64,000 nt of DNA. Origin: a virus. The notes below the pieces were generated by a model. The model was not told where the DNA came from, searched no databases, and saw only the letters and a list, made by a program, of their open reading frames with translations. This document shows, piece after piece, positions 1-8,856 of this stretch; within the stretch, counting starts at the first letter, position 1; each line of letters starts with the position of its first letter. The position numbers and the translations under genes are program-made. The stretch spans positions 35,045 to 99,044 of IMG/VR virus record IMGVR_UViG_3300044825_000698; one strand, given 5' to 3'.

Positions 1-567
1 AGCGGTGCTCGTCGACTTGTTCGCCACATAAGCACTATCCGCCCCAGTTGGAAGACGCAGACTTACTGTTTTACCATTACGGAGAGTTACCGGGATCGGC
101 TTATGGAAATCAATAGACGGTGGATCGTAGGCGAAGTCATCATCAATATTGATGGTTACGTCGTTCTTCTGTTCACAGGCATTGCACTTGGCGTTAAACG
201 TGCGCTCTACGCCATAGGTGCATTTGATAATCCCTAGAAACAGTGCGTCACGATCACCAATGATCAAGTTATCTAGTGCACTTGGGTCCTTTGATATATC
301 GATAGACCCGACCGACACAGTCGCCCTCTTTAACAGGGCCGACATGTACTCAGCGTAAGTAACATCTTTCTTGGCTTCTACACGCGCCAAGTATTCTTCG
401 TCTGCTCCGGTGAGTTCACGAACCTGAGCGTCCATCTGCCAATCGCCTGATGCAGGATCAACAAGACCCCGCATCAGGCGAACGTGCGTAGATTCTGGGT
501 TGGCTATCTCCGGAACTTTGTCTTCGATAGCCTTATTAAGGGCATCGGCTTCTTCAGTTAAACTCAC
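1..567 (-). CDS. Tail/baseplate assembly protein, partial (3' end outside window)
   Basis: Open from its GTG start to the window edge, 189 codons visible, with AGGAG six bases before the start. A Cys pair (KCNACEQ, around residue 127) sits in the C-terminal half, followed by an acidic DDD stretch. Position directly downstream of the tube gene and the Cys-pair layout resemble the T4 gp26/gp51-type baseplate hub assembly chaperones of contractile-tail phages. That assignment is an inference from context; the visible sequence alone only supports a small zinc-binding-type structural or assembly protein. Confidence 0.5.
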   Translation of the reverse strand, partial: MSLTEEADALNKAIEDKVPEIANPESTHVRLMRGLVDPASGDWQMDAQVRELTGADEEYLARVEAKKDVTYAEYMSALLKRATVSVGSIDISKDPSALDNLIIGDRDALFLGIIKCTYGVERTFNAKCNACEQKNDVTINIDDDFAYDPPSIDFHKPIPVTLRNGKTVSLRLPTGADSAYVANKSTSTA

Positions 568-589
568 CTTGTACTCCTAAGTGTTTGTA

Positions 590-1195
590 CTAACTTACTG
601 TACTGATATTAGCAATCTGATCCTCGGTCCAGGCGACATAGAAGCCCTCATGGTGAACCGTCAACTGCTGGACCATGATTCCACTGTCAGCGGCGTTCAG
701 GTCACTCAGGGCGTAGGCCCCTGGCCAGCAGTCGAACAACTTGACGGCCAACCGAACCCCACCGAGGTTCGGGGTATTGCCATCTGTGTTGGTGGGAGTC
801 TGGTAGTTACCCGCTGATACTGGGTGGTCATAAATGCGTACCACGATGTCACAGCGGTAGTCGTTACCAGCGGTGATGCTTCCACTGTCAGCCTGGTTCC
901 ACGAATGGAGGAACTCCTGCCAGCGGTACATCTGTGGCTGGTTATAGAACACGCCACGGCTGAAGGTCACCGGGGCAAAGTCTGATTGACCCACCAATTT
1001 GTGCGGGTGAGTGTTCATTCCACCCTCACGGTAGCCAATCATCTGGTTCTGCACCGACAGACCTGACATAACGGCAAACCCGAGGCTACCTAGCCCCTGA
1101 GTAGCCGTTGCCAAGCGGTTGCTCGGGCCGGTTGGGATGATGTTGACCTGAAACTTAAAGTTACGAATCGGGTCAGTTACGGTTGCACGTGCCAT
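590..1195 (-). CDS. Tail tube protein (T4 gp19-like)
   Basis: 201 aa, the usual size for the T4 gp19/Phage_T4_gp19 family, whose hexameric rings form the inner tube of contractile tails. The sequence opens with a hydrophilic arm then NFKFQVNI, the first beta strand typical of tube proteins, and has the GLGSLGFAVMSGLS segment and a C-terminal VQQLTVHHEGF strand seen in this family. It lies immediately downstream of the sheath gene, the standard sheath-tube order. Good SD (AGGAG) upstream of the ATG. Confidence 0.9.
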   Translation of the reverse strand: MARATVTDPIRNFKFQVNIIPTGPSNRLATATQGLGSLGFAVMSGLSVQNQMIGYREGGMNTHPHKLVGQSDFAPVTFSRGVFYNQPQMYRWQEFLHSWNQADSGSITAGNDYRCDIVVRIYDHPVSAGNYQTPTNTDGNTPNLGGVRLAVKLFDCWPGAYALSDLNAADSGIMVQQLTVHHEGFYVAWTEDQIANISTVS

Positions 1196-1209
1196 TTAAT
1201 GTCTCCTTA

Positions 1210-2724
1210 TCAGAGTGCTTCTGCGGTGTTAGCCCCACCAGTCCACTGACTGATGGTGATGACTACGAATTCAGCGGGGTACTGTAGGGCCACGCCAACT
1301 TCAATGTGGACTTCGCCATTTGAAATAGACTCTTCAGTGTTGTTGCTTGCATCGCAAACTACATAGAAAGCCTGATTGGCGTTGCGTCCCTTAAGACCGC
1401 CTGCTCGCCAGAACTCGGACAACAGTGAAGACACTGTTACGTTGAGGCGGGTCCACAGACGCTCATCGTTCGGCTCAAACACAGCGAAGGCAGTGGCATC
1501 AGTAAGAGCCTGCTTCAAGTAGTTGAGAGAGCGACGAATCGGAACGTACTTACCGGGTGTGGTCTTTTCCAGAGTACGAGCGCCGTTAATTACAACGCCA
1601 GCACCAGGAACAGCCTTGAACATATTTACGTTATAGGTGTCATACAGAGTGCCTGTTTGAGCCGCCGTAAACGTGGTGACTAGCCCCAATGCTCCTCGTA
1701 CCTCAACATCAAACCCAGCGGGAGCCTTCGCCACCGTGCGGGCAACTTCGGTGCGTACATAAGCACCAGCCACTGCACCGCCTGGGTGGGTGTTGCGGAT
1801 TGCTCCTGGACCAGTCTTCGACGGATCGATCATCTTCAACATTGGGTAGTACACGGCACCGTAGTTAGAGGTGCTGTACGAACCAACAACGGTTCCCCCG
1901 ATGTCAGACACAGTCACTGCATCGGCCTGCGGGTCAATGATGACAAACGAATTGCCCCGTGACTCAGCCTTAGCGAGGAAGGCGTTAACAACAGTCGGGC
2001 TGGTTACTCCGGGGGCGTTCAGCAACAAGACACCTTCAACGGTGTCAAGAAGCGTGAGAGCATTTACGTAATCGGAGTCAGCAACCGCTGAACCATTGGT
2101 ACCAGACGCCGAAGTAAAGGCGCTGGTAATGAACGCCCATGTTGCAGAGGCACTAATCGACGGAACTGCCGCTGTGATGAACTTGGAATAGTTATTAATA
2201 ACGGTCGTCAGGTACCGGTTGTGATTGGGATCAACCGATACCTCGTTCCAGCGCTCAACCTCTGTTCCATCAAGTTTGATAATGACATTGAATGTCGGAA
2301 TCTGAGTTGCGGAAGGAGCGACAACACCGGCAGTTATTTCGATAGTTACACCGTTACCCCAAGTACCAGGACTATTTACAGTGTATGTAAACAATGTCCC
2401 GGCTGATGCACCTGAGCCATTCGGGTAATACGTAACAGTTCCAGTTGCGGCTACGGCATTTGATGCCACGACTCGGCAGATATAGGCATCACGACCACCA
2501 TTAGCAAAGTAGTGGTAGACCGAGAAGCCAAGATTGTGGTCGTTGCTGAGTTCCCCATACTGGGTGGTGAACTCTGACCAGGACGAAATGAGAGTGGCTT
2601 CGTCTGGGCCACGACTGGCAGTACCAAAGAAAGCGGCTACTGATTGAGACGATGATCCACGACGGGGAAGAGACCGCAGTGGCTTCTCGGCTACATAGAC
2701 ACCGGGGTTAGTGTATGTGGGCAT
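1210..2724 (-). CDS. Contractile tail sheath protein
   Basis: 504 aa. The N-terminus PTYTNPGVYVAEKP is the classic sheath start, in which the PGVY strand takes part in the handshake mesh between subunits. A variable domain follows (about residues 90-300), and the C-terminal third (about 330-500, with VPIRRSLNYLKQAL and NGEVHIEVGVALQYPAEFVVI) matches the conserved sheath core that grips the tube. It defines the phage as a myovirus. It is 14 bp upstream of the tube gene and abuts the probable tail terminator gene. Confidence 0.95.
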   Translation of the reverse strand: MPTYTNPGVYVAEKPLRSLPRRGSSSQSVAAFFGTASRGPDEATLISSWSEFTTQYGELSNDHNLGFSVYHYFANGGRDAYICRVVASNAVAATGTVTYYPNGSGASAGTLFTYTVNSPGTWGNGVTIEITAGVVAPSATQIPTFNVIIKLDGTEVERWNEVSVDPNHNRYLTTVINNYSKFITAAVPSISASATWAFITSAFTSASGTNGSAVADSDYVNALTLLDTVEGVLLLNAPGVTSPTVVNAFLAKAESRGNSFVIIDPQADAVTVSDIGGTVVGSYSTSNYGAVYYPMLKMIDPSKTGPGAIRNTHPGGAVAGAYVRTEVARTVAKAPAGFDVEVRGALGLVTTFTAAQTGTLYDTYNVNMFKAVPGAGVVINGARTLEKTTPGKYVPIRRSLNYLKQALTDATAFAVFEPNDERLWTRLNVTVSSLLSEFWRAGGLKGRNANQAFYVVCDASNNTEESISNGEVHIEVGVALQYPAEFVVITISQWTGGANTAEAL

Positions 2725-3423
2725 TTAAAAATCCTCCAAGAATGGACTGGTGAATACAGAGGGGTTCTCGTTGTCTGCGTTTGTTATGGTTCCTACAACT
2801 GTAGTTACTTTCTTTACTGCTTGTACGTCCGATGTGGGCAACTCGGCGGACATCTGCAAGGTGTACACCTTGCGGAATATACGCTTTCGGTAGCCAGCCT
2901 CCTGATCTAAAAGATCGGCGGCTGTCCACCCCAGAAGGTCAAAACGACGAATCGTCCCATCCTCTGGAACTTCAATAAAGCCCCGCCTAAACGGGGTTAC
3001 TCTACGTAATAGTTTACTTGTTAGTTGTCTGTCGTGCAGAGCGCTTCTTGTGTAAGTAGAGATTTGGTAAATGAGGGTAACAGGAACGAACGAATCGATT
3101 CTCAGTACCCCACCTTCTGCCACTAGATCATCTAGACCGTCTGAATCTAATTCAGACGGGTAATAGTCAATTGTACTATTAGCACTTGCGCTGTCATTAG
3201 CGCCGTAGTAATAGTAAGACGTTTCAGACATCTGACGACTTCTATCATGTACAAGATCAACAAGTTCGATAGTAATGAAGGGGTAGTGCTTCTCAGTTTC
3301 CCCATCGGGGTACCGGAAGAAGACCGATACGGGGCGCACGTTGTTACGGTCGTCAGAGACGGTAAGGGTCGAAAAACGTGCCTTAACGGCGGCGTCCTCA
3401 GCCAGTAGGAATCCGGCGGGCAT
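2725..3423 (-). CDS. Probable tail terminator / tail completion protein
   Basis: 232 aa, no certain family by eye. The alpha/beta composition (FITIELVD, VTLIYQISTYTRSALHDRQLTSKLLRRV) resembles tail-terminator proteins that cap the tube and sheath at the neck, which contain a 'Q..t.....D..l...l......p' segment. It is placed between neck genes and the sheath gene and overlaps the upstream gene by one base (TAATG type), fitting a tail terminator. Function is inferred mainly from gene order. Confidence 0.55.
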   Translation of the reverse strand: MPAGFLLAEDAAVKARFSTLTVSDDRNNVRPVSVFFRYPDGETEKHYPFITIELVDLVHDRSRQMSETSYYYYGANDSASANSTIDYYPSELDSDGLDDLVAEGGVLRIDSFVPVTLIYQISTYTRSALHDRQLTSKLLRRVTPFRRGFIEVPEDGTIRRFDLLGWTAADLLDQEAGYRKRIFRKVYTLQMSAELPTSDVQAVKKVTTVVGTITNADNENPSVFTSPFLEDF

Positions 3424-3800
3424 TAGAACAGATCCTTTGCTATCTGCTTGTTAACCATACGCTCAAGGCCGTCAAGGTCTGTTATTGCCGATCTAACCAC
3501 AGGAAGAGGTGGCTCTATGCCCGTTCCGTACTCTTTATTAAAATCTCCCTGGATAGCCAATTCCATGTTGTCAGCATCATAAGTAACTGTCAGTGACTGG
3601 GCGGCGCTACCCCATCCTTTACGACGGGCCAGTTTACGAAGTTTACGTTCATAACGAGGAATGGCCTTATCAATAGCCCTATTCACGTGCTTATCGATGT
3701 TGTTGATGTAGTCCTCGTAAAAGGCAACAATCGTGGGAGTTCCGCTGATAAGCGAACCAGAACCGGATTCGGGGCTAGGTGATGACAAAGCCATAGACAT
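3423..3800 (-). CDS. Neck / tail completion protein, HK97 gp10-like size
   Basis: 125 aa, with a basic helix-rich centre (about residues 28-65: YINNIDKHVNRAIDKAIPRYERKLRKLARR) and a C-terminal segment ending in KDLF. Size, basic helix and position between head-closure and terminator genes match HK97 gp10/tail-completion proteins, but no motif is decisive. The start with GGAGG ten bases upstream is preferred; an ATG two codons later is possible. Confidence 0.45.
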   Translation of the reverse strand: MSMALSSPSPESGSGSLISGTPTIVAFYEDYINNIDKHVNRAIDKAIPRYERKLRKLARRKGWGSAAQSLTVTYDADNMELAIQGDFNKEYGTGIEPPLPVVRSAITDLDGLERMVNKQIAKDLF

Positions 3801-3833
3801 TGGCTCATATCCTCCGGTTCTGGGCGTTGTTAC

Positions 3834-3853
3834 CCACTGACGCGCATCAGTGG
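3834..3853. terminator. Small perfect hairpin in the neck operon
   Basis: CCACTGA-CGCGCA-TCAGTGG, a 7-bp perfect stem with a 6-base loop, in the 63-bp gap between two neck genes. There is no T-run on the minus strand after it, so it may be an attenuator or processing site rather than a terminator. Confidence 0.25.
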
Positions 3854-3863
3854 TGACTATAGT

Positions 3864-4400
3864 TTAGCCCAAATTAGGAAGCGTTGATGGCCATGCGTAG
3901 TTAGTTACTCCAAGACTGTCTGGCCCTGGATCATTAACTAGTTCCTCATCCACGTAGGTTTCGTATCCGGTAATGAGGACAAACACTTCGTCTTTGATGA
4001 CTCCCCGTACCTTGTACGAGGCTATGTTGTAAAAGCGACCATCGTACACGAACACGTCGTTGAGGTGGTGCTGGTACTCCCATGGCTGATAGAGGCCAGC
4101 ATCTTTCATGTCCTTCATGGTGATGAACAACGTCATGGTCTGAGTAGGTTTACGACCGTCGGCTACAGCACGACGTTCATCCTCATTCTCGGAGGCAAGC
4201 ATTATCGGAAGCATGACACCCGGTTTGTACTTCTTACCGCCACTGCCCCGGATTCCTTCATCGTATATATCATCATATACGCTGTTAACGGAGGCCGACC
4301 CTAGAGGTATGAATTCATACCAGACAACGGCTAACTGGGACACTTCACGGAATCTCCTGAAGTGCTTATTTATGTTGGCGAGTTCTCTACGGACATCCAT
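3864..4400 (-). CDS. Head-closure (neck) protein
   Basis: 178 aa. Begins with a short amphipathic helix (MDVRRELANINKHFRRF), followed by a beta-rich domain (VYDDIYDEG, LFITMKDMKD, VFVYDGRFYNIASYKVRGVI) that resembles head-closure or stopper proteins of contractile-tail phages. It overlaps the upstream adaptor gene by one base and continues the connector series portal - adaptor - closure - completion - terminator. Assignment is mostly from gene order. Confidence 0.5.
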   Translation of the reverse strand: MDVRRELANINKHFRRFREVSQLAVVWYEFIPLGSASVNSVYDDIYDEGIRGSGGKKYKPGVMLPIMLASENEDERRAVADGRKPTQTMTLFITMKDMKDAGLYQPWEYQHHLNDVFVYDGRFYNIASYKVRGVIKDEVFVLITGYETYVDEELVNDPGPDSLGVTNYAWPSTLPNLG

Positions 4401-5194
4401 CAGTAATAGGCGTTAGTGGTCTGCCCTGACCTGGGAGCCGTATCGATGTAAACGTCTTCTCGTAGGCTGTCTTCCTGAACCTCTCGGTCAATGACACCTG
4501 GATCGATGTCGGGCCATAGGCGCTTCATTGGTGAGTAATCGCCAAACTCCTGGGGCGCATATAGAGGCACCAGGCGATTTGTGGTTCGGGCAATACGACG
4601 CAGACTGAAGACCTCAACCCGGTCAATACCAATGTTGAGAGCCGTGGCATGGCGCTTGTACTCTTCTTCCCACTGTGCCAGTAGAGCCTGGACCATGCGG
4701 AAACGCTGACTGGCAGGGATATGGACAGACTCAGAGGTTATTACGTCGATGTCCCGGCTGTACTCAGTCATCAATGCCCATAGACATTCGGTGATAGTAG
4801 CGATACCGATGGCATTGACCATGAGGTCAGACATCCCATCAATACCTACTCCAATGTTTTTGACATGCTTTTCTATGGCCCGCTGGGCGTAGAAGGACAA
4901 GTCTTCTGGGGTTACCCACTCGTAGTAGTAACCCTCGACCATGATGGTCTGAGTACCACCAGGCAATGAAGCAAGGCGCAAGATGCCGTTACGTGAGTCA
5001 ATAGCGTACTGGGTTGATGTTAATTCGGTTGTGGTTGAACCGTTATATAGAGCAACCCACAGGCTGTCGGCATCGACGTTTATTTGCCCAAGTTCGTATG
5101 TACGTCCTACAACGGTAAAAGTAGACTGGAAGAACTTGGGGAAGTCTCGCAAATAGCGACGAGCAATTTCCTCTATATCAGTTACTGTGGCCAC
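4400..5194 (-). CDS. Head-tail connector (adaptor) protein
   Basis: 264 aa. The N-terminal half is beta-rich (TYELGQINVDADSLWVALYNG); the centre is helical (AQRAIEKHVKNIGV, RFRMVQALLAQWEEEYKRH), a layout seen in adaptor proteins that dock below the portal. The C-terminus is acidic and extended. It starts the neck block below the small 5210-5341 gene. Family membership is inferred from position and secondary-structure pattern. Confidence 0.5.
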   Translation of the reverse strand: MATVTDIEEIARRYLRDFPKFFQSTFTVVGRTYELGQINVDADSLWVALYNGSTTTELTSTQYAIDSRNGILRLASLPGGTQTIMVEGYYYEWVTPEDLSFYAQRAIEKHVKNIGVGIDGMSDLMVNAIGIATITECLWALMTEYSRDIDVITSESVHIPASQRFRMVQALLAQWEEEYKRHATALNIGIDRVEVFSLRRIARTTNRLVPLYAPQEFGDYSPMKRLWPDIDPGVIDREVQEDSLREDVYIDTAPRSGQTTNAYY

Positions 5195-5209
5195 AAACCA
5201 ATTCTACTA

Positions 5210-5341
5210 TTAATTGGCTTTTGTGTCTTGCCGTGGCTGGTTAATAGACGGATGGGCTTCACGAATACGACCAGCCATATGCATGGCCCGCTTGATAAGC
5301 GAAGGGATCGATGCCCCAGTAGGTTTAGGCAAGTTAGGCAT
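5210..5341 (-). CDS. Small basic protein coupled to the collar gene
   Basis: 43 aa, starting MPNLPKPTGASIPSLIKRA and basic throughout, ending DTKAN. Its ATG overlaps the stop codon of the collar-fibre gene (ATGCCTAA), with no separate SD, so translation would be coupled. The same stretch has no better reading in other frames. Function unknown; it could be a small neck or capsid-associated peptide. Confidence 0.5.
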   Translation of the reverse strand: MPNLPKPTGASIPSLIKRAMHMAGRIREAHPSINQPRQDTKAN

Positions 5342-6566
5342 ACTTTATAAAGTACCGTACGCCGTAGTTACGGGGTTCAATGTTTATGGCCTCGGTGTAT
5401 CCGGTGTTACGAGTGCGCCCACTTATTGCGTGTGAGTGGGCACCCGCCGTATTGGTAGAACCAACCCCAACCGTTGTTGTGAAATACCACGGGTACGCCC
5501 AGAAGTTAAGTGAACCAGTGGATGTTGACGACGACGAGTTAGCAATCAATATTCCAACACCATTACCTGCTGTATGACTGTGGTCTCCGTTGGTTTGGAT
5601 AACACCAGAGTCCATTTCGTGGGAGTGTTCAGGCATCTGGTTAATGGTCAAGTTAATGCTGTTACCAGCATTGCCATAGGCAGTGGCCAAGGTACGACTA
5701 CCTGACAATCCCATAAGGAAGTGACCACGGAAATCAGGAACCTTGAAAGTCAACGAATCATTAGAACCATAGGCAGTTCCGAGAACCGAGAACAGCCCGG
5801 CGTAGGTTGTTCGGCTAATTGACTGACCATTGCACTCTAACCAGGCCAATGGGTCTGGACTTGCTGTGCCAGATACCCACGTGATAACAGCACCAACTGG
5901 GGTACCGGCTCCGACAGATGGGCCACCTGTTCCAACCTGTTCCCATGTGCCATTAAGTTTCACGTAAAGGCCAGCATCACCGGACAGGGAACTCTTGTAG
6001 TAGAGGTCGCCGTTATTACCGAAGGTGTTTGACGGAACTGCGTCTCCACGGAGAGATGTGGATGCAACAGTCACACGCTTATCAACAATGTGGGCTTTTG
6101 TGACGTTTGCGGCACCTGACCGTAGAACAGCGGCTAGTACTACGTCGGTATTTGGGTTGACGTAGTTAGTTAAGGGAACCCCAACTACGGTGGTCAACTG
6201 ACTTGGTGTTGGTGGAAATGATGGGTTGCTGGCACTGTTAGGTCCTGATAGGACCGTTAGGGCCATTGAACCATTAACAAGTCTGGCCACAACCAGATCG
6301 AATCTGGTGTTACTAGGTACTGACGGAAGAATAAGAGCAGGGTTAGATGGAATTGAATAGACAGTTCCATCAAGCACTACGTGACCAGATGCCACCGCAA
6401 CGGTGTAGTTGGCTACTGACTGGGCGGTTACTTCTCCGCCTGAAAGAACGCCAGTTGACCGGTTACCCAATAACTGAAAGTCAAGAGAATCAGGCTCCGC
6501 CTGGTCTAGAGAGTTATACCGGTTACTACCGGTCGTGTCTATCGCATTGGGGATAACGAAGGGCAT
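5334..6566 (-). CDS. Tail-collar-domain fibre protein
   Basis: 410 aa. Residues about 215-290 form a phage tail collar domain (PVGAVITWVSG, WLECNGQSISRTTYAGLFSVLG, FKVPDFRGHFLMG). The C-terminal region carries HSH pairs (PEHSHEMDSG, GDHSHTAG, GAHSHAISG), comparable to the His pairs that bind iron in T4 gp37-type tips, and ends in YGVRYFIKYA. The N-terminal 200 residues resemble a baseplate- or virion-attachment part. It is unusually located between the capsid and neck genes rather than in the main fibre region. Confidence 0.85.
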   Translation of the reverse strand: MPFVIPNAIDTTGSNRYNSLDQAEPDSLDFQLLGNRSTGVLSGGEVTAQSVANYTVAVASGHVVLDGTVYSIPSNPALILPSVPSNTRFDLVVARLVNGSMALTVLSGPNSASNPSFPPTPSQLTTVVGVPLTNYVNPNTDVVLAAVLRSGAANVTKAHIVDKRVTVASTSLRGDAVPSNTFGNNGDLYYKSSLSGDAGLYVKLNGTWEQVGTGGPSVGAGTPVGAVITWVSGTASPDPLAWLECNGQSISRTTYAGLFSVLGTAYGSNDSLTFKVPDFRGHFLMGLSGSRTLATAYGNAGNSINLTINQMPEHSHEMDSGVIQTNGDHSHTAGNGVGILIANSSSSTSTGSLNFWAYPWYFTTTVGVGSTNTAGAHSHAISGRTRNTGYTEAINIEPRNYGVRYFIKYA

Positions 6567-6579
6567 CTGTTACCTCTCC

Positions 6580-6831
6580 TCAGAGGGTGTCGTAGATATT
6601 CCCGCTCTTCCGTAGGTATGCGTACAGATCGGCGGGAAGACGGTAACGGGTACCATCCTGGAAGTTGTAAACCGCATTGCCCCAGAACATCTTCCACGTT
6701 CCCTTGACCCGGCATGAAATGAGGTCATCGGCAACAACGGTTGTTGGGGTGGCGACTTCGACTTCGTCGTAGGTAACGATGTCGTCAGAATCAACTTCTG
6801 CAAATGCATTTGTTGTACGGCGATTAGCCAT
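6580..6831 (-). CDS. Small virion-associated protein, unknown
   Basis: 83 aa, acidic N-terminal half (AEVDSDDIVTYDEVEV) and a beta-like half (CRVKGTWKMFWGNAVYNF). It lies just downstream of the capsid gene behind a terminator-like hairpin and has a proper SD (AGGAG). Size and position would suit a head decoration or head-tail protein; no family recognised. Confidence 0.55.
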   Translation of the reverse strand: MANRRTTNAFAEVDSDDIVTYDEVEVATPTTVVADDLISCRVKGTWKMFWGNAVYNFQDGTRYRLPADLYAYLRKSGNIYDTL

Positions 6832-6865
6832 TATTGGACTCCTTATTGTGTTGACTAGAAAGTTA

Positions 6866-6895
6866 ATGGCGGGGGCAGTTTCCCACCCCCGCCAT
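6866..6895 (-). terminator. Rho-independent terminator after the capsid gene
   Basis: A perfect 10-bp GC-rich stem (ATGGCGGGGG / CCCCCGCCAT) with a 10-base loop, followed on the minus strand by TAACTTTC. It lies 23 bp after the capsid stop codon and would reduce read-through into the neck genes, keeping capsid expression highest. Confidence 0.75.
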
Positions 6896-6918
6896 CATAC
6901 CTTACATGAACCTTAGGT

Positions 6919-7998
6919 TCAGGAGATTGCGCCACCCAAGGTGTTGAGGATGACACGGGACTCGTGGGTGATGACACCGAAGCCCCAGATTGCGTACCAT
7001 GCGAGACCGTGCTCACGACCGAAGTCGATGACACCGCCGTCACGGAGTTCAACTGGGAGCGAAATAGCATGACCGAAGGCGTTGTCACCGATCATGATTG
7101 CGCTGTACGAGTCGGCTGTTGGGGCCTGGGCACCGCCGGTGTTCGGGTCGAGGTCAGCGGGGATGCTGAGACCCTTCTTGACCTGAGTGGTCTCGATGAA
7201 CACCACGTCGTAGAGACGACCGATTTCACCAAGCATGAAGTTGCCGGGGGCGGCGTACTTGGTGACTTCGATGAACTCTGGCCAGTCACGGAGCGAACGG
7301 CTCTGCGACGGGTGGACGAAGCACACGTAGGTGTCGCCCAGACGGGGGATGTTCTGACCAGCGAGGACTTCGACAGCGTCCTTGATCGAGGCCGGGCTGA
7401 GGTAGCCAGGGGCACTGGCTGAACCGAGGGTACCGGCATCGTAGGGGCTGATCGAGCCACGGGTAGCGGCGGCAGTGCGACCGAACACAACACTCGGGGC
7501 CACAGCGGAGCCACCACCGAAGGGGACGCCGTTAGCGTAGAGGGTGTTACGGGCCTGGATGTCCATGCTCTGGGCCATGTGACGACCGAGGAGGCGTGAG
7601 GACGAAGCCATAACGTCGTCGAACGATGCGTTGAGAAGCAGTTCGGTGACGGCTACGGCCTGACCATGCTCCGATACGGTGATCTGGATCTGGCTTGCTG
7701 ACAGGGCCACTGGCTCCATACGTACACCTTCGGTGAGTGTTGCACCGGTGCTCTCGTTGACCGAGAGGTTGTTGTAACGCATGAAGTTGATGGTAAGACC
7801 GGGCATAACGCCGAGTTCGGTCTTCTTTACAGCAAACTGCTCGAACCGAAGTACGGGCATGGCCTGGAAAAGGATTTCCTTCGACCAAATCTGCTGGATT
7901 GCGGGTGAGAGGGTGCTGTCACTGGAGTAACCGGTCGTTGAAATGCTCTGTAGACCGGCTCCGGTAACCGCACCTCCTTGGGGGGCGGGAAATGCCAT
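6919..7998 (-). CDS. Major capsid protein, N4-gp56 family
   Basis: 359 aa. The opening with TTGYSSDSTLSPAIQQIW, the LRFEQFAVKK and GLTINFMRYNNL segments, VAVTELLLNASFDDV and the C-terminal GFGVITHESRVI are typical of N4-gp56-type major capsid proteins with an HK97 fold. It is followed by a strong hairpin terminator and preceded by the scaffold gene. The reading frame is noticeably more GC-rich with regular codon choice than neighbouring genes, as expected for the most highly expressed virion gene. Good SD (GGAGG). Confidence 0.9.
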   Translation of the reverse strand: MAFPAPQGGAVTGAGLQSISTTGYSSDSTLSPAIQQIWSKEILFQAMPVLRFEQFAVKKTELGVMPGLTINFMRYNNLSVNESTGATLTEGVRMEPVALSASQIQITVSEHGQAVAVTELLLNASFDDVMASSSRLLGRHMAQSMDIQARNTLYANGVPFGGGSAVAPSVVFGRTAAATRGSISPYDAGTLGSASAPGYLSPASIKDAVEVLAGQNIPRLGDTYVCFVHPSQSRSLRDWPEFIEVTKYAAPGNFMLGEIGRLYDVVFIETTQVKKGLSIPADLDPNTGGAQAPTADSYSAIMIGDNAFGHAISLPVELRDGGVIDFGREHGLAWYAIWGFGVITHESRVILNTLGGAIS

Positions 7999-8032
7999 TG
8001 TTTATCCTCCGATGGATAGTTGTTGATGGGTT

Positions 8033-8803
8033 TTAGAACCGACCTCTGGAAGGCCGAGCCTGTAGGAGCCTCTCACGCATCTTCACGTACTGATCCATCG
8101 GCATATTGCGGATATCCTCCGCGCTCATCGTTTGGTATTCCTGTTGGTTTTCCAGTGGCCCAGTGGGAGGAGCCGTTACCGGTGCCCCCCGCAGACGAGT
8201 CGTTTGACCCGCCTGTTGGATTGACTCTATAATAGCACTACTTCTGTCACGAAGTACGGCAATAGAGTTTTCTATTTCTTCCTCATTATTTCCCGAGACT
8301 AGATCTCGTAGTTCGGGGATAATGGTCTCCTGTTCGTCCTGGAGCCTCCGTTGACGGTAGGACTCTAGTGATTGGAGATACCGCTCCTTTTCAAGGAGGG
8401 CTTCCTGCGCCTGGCGCTGTTGCTCCAGTTCGTTAAAGCGTACTTTCCACTCTTCCTCGACCTGGTTCAGGCGCTTATTGAACTCATCCTCACGCTTGGC
8501 AAGGAGATCCTTAGCGGAAAGTTCTTCCATCTCTCGCTGACGGAGCAGTTCGGCTTCTGCACGAGCCTTTTCCTCAGCGGCCTTAATGGCCTCTTCTCGC
8601 TCTTTACTTAGGACACTCAACTGCTCTTCCATGCTCTTAACACGGGTGTCGGCATCCTCAAGACGCTTGTACATCTTGTCTTTCTCCTGCTGACGGATCT
8701 TCTGCACGTCATCCTCGGAGAACAGACGCTGTTGTTCCGTCTTTACTTCAGGAGTGGGTTCGACGGGAATCTGAATCCCGTCCTCAATGGACTGCTTTGC
8801 CAT
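8033..8803 (-). CDS. Capsid scaffold protein (coiled coil)
   Basis: 256 aa, dominated by a long charged coiled coil (about residues 25-165, rich in E, K, Q, R). The C-terminal part (about 200-256) is less charged and ends basic (ERLLQARPSRGRF), where scaffolds contact the capsid. Located between portal and capsid genes, the standard scaffold position. No protease motif is visible, so this appears to be scaffold only. Confidence 0.8.
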   Translation of the reverse strand: MAKQSIEDGIQIPVEPTPEVKTEQQRLFSEDDVQKIRQQEKDKMYKRLEDADTRVKSMEEQLSVLSKEREEAIKAAEEKARAEAELLRQREMEELSAKDLLAKREDEFNKRLNQVEEEWKVRFNELEQQRQAQEALLEKERYLQSLESYRQRRLQDEQETIIPELRDLVSGNNEEEIENSIAVLRDRSSAIIESIQQAGQTTRLRGAPVTAPPTGPLENQQEYQTMSAEDIRNMPMDQYVKMRERLLQARPSRGRF

Positions 8804-8856
8804 ATCTTTACCTCGTTTGGTTAGGCGTTTATTGACTTGTTTTAAGCGACTTCTAA

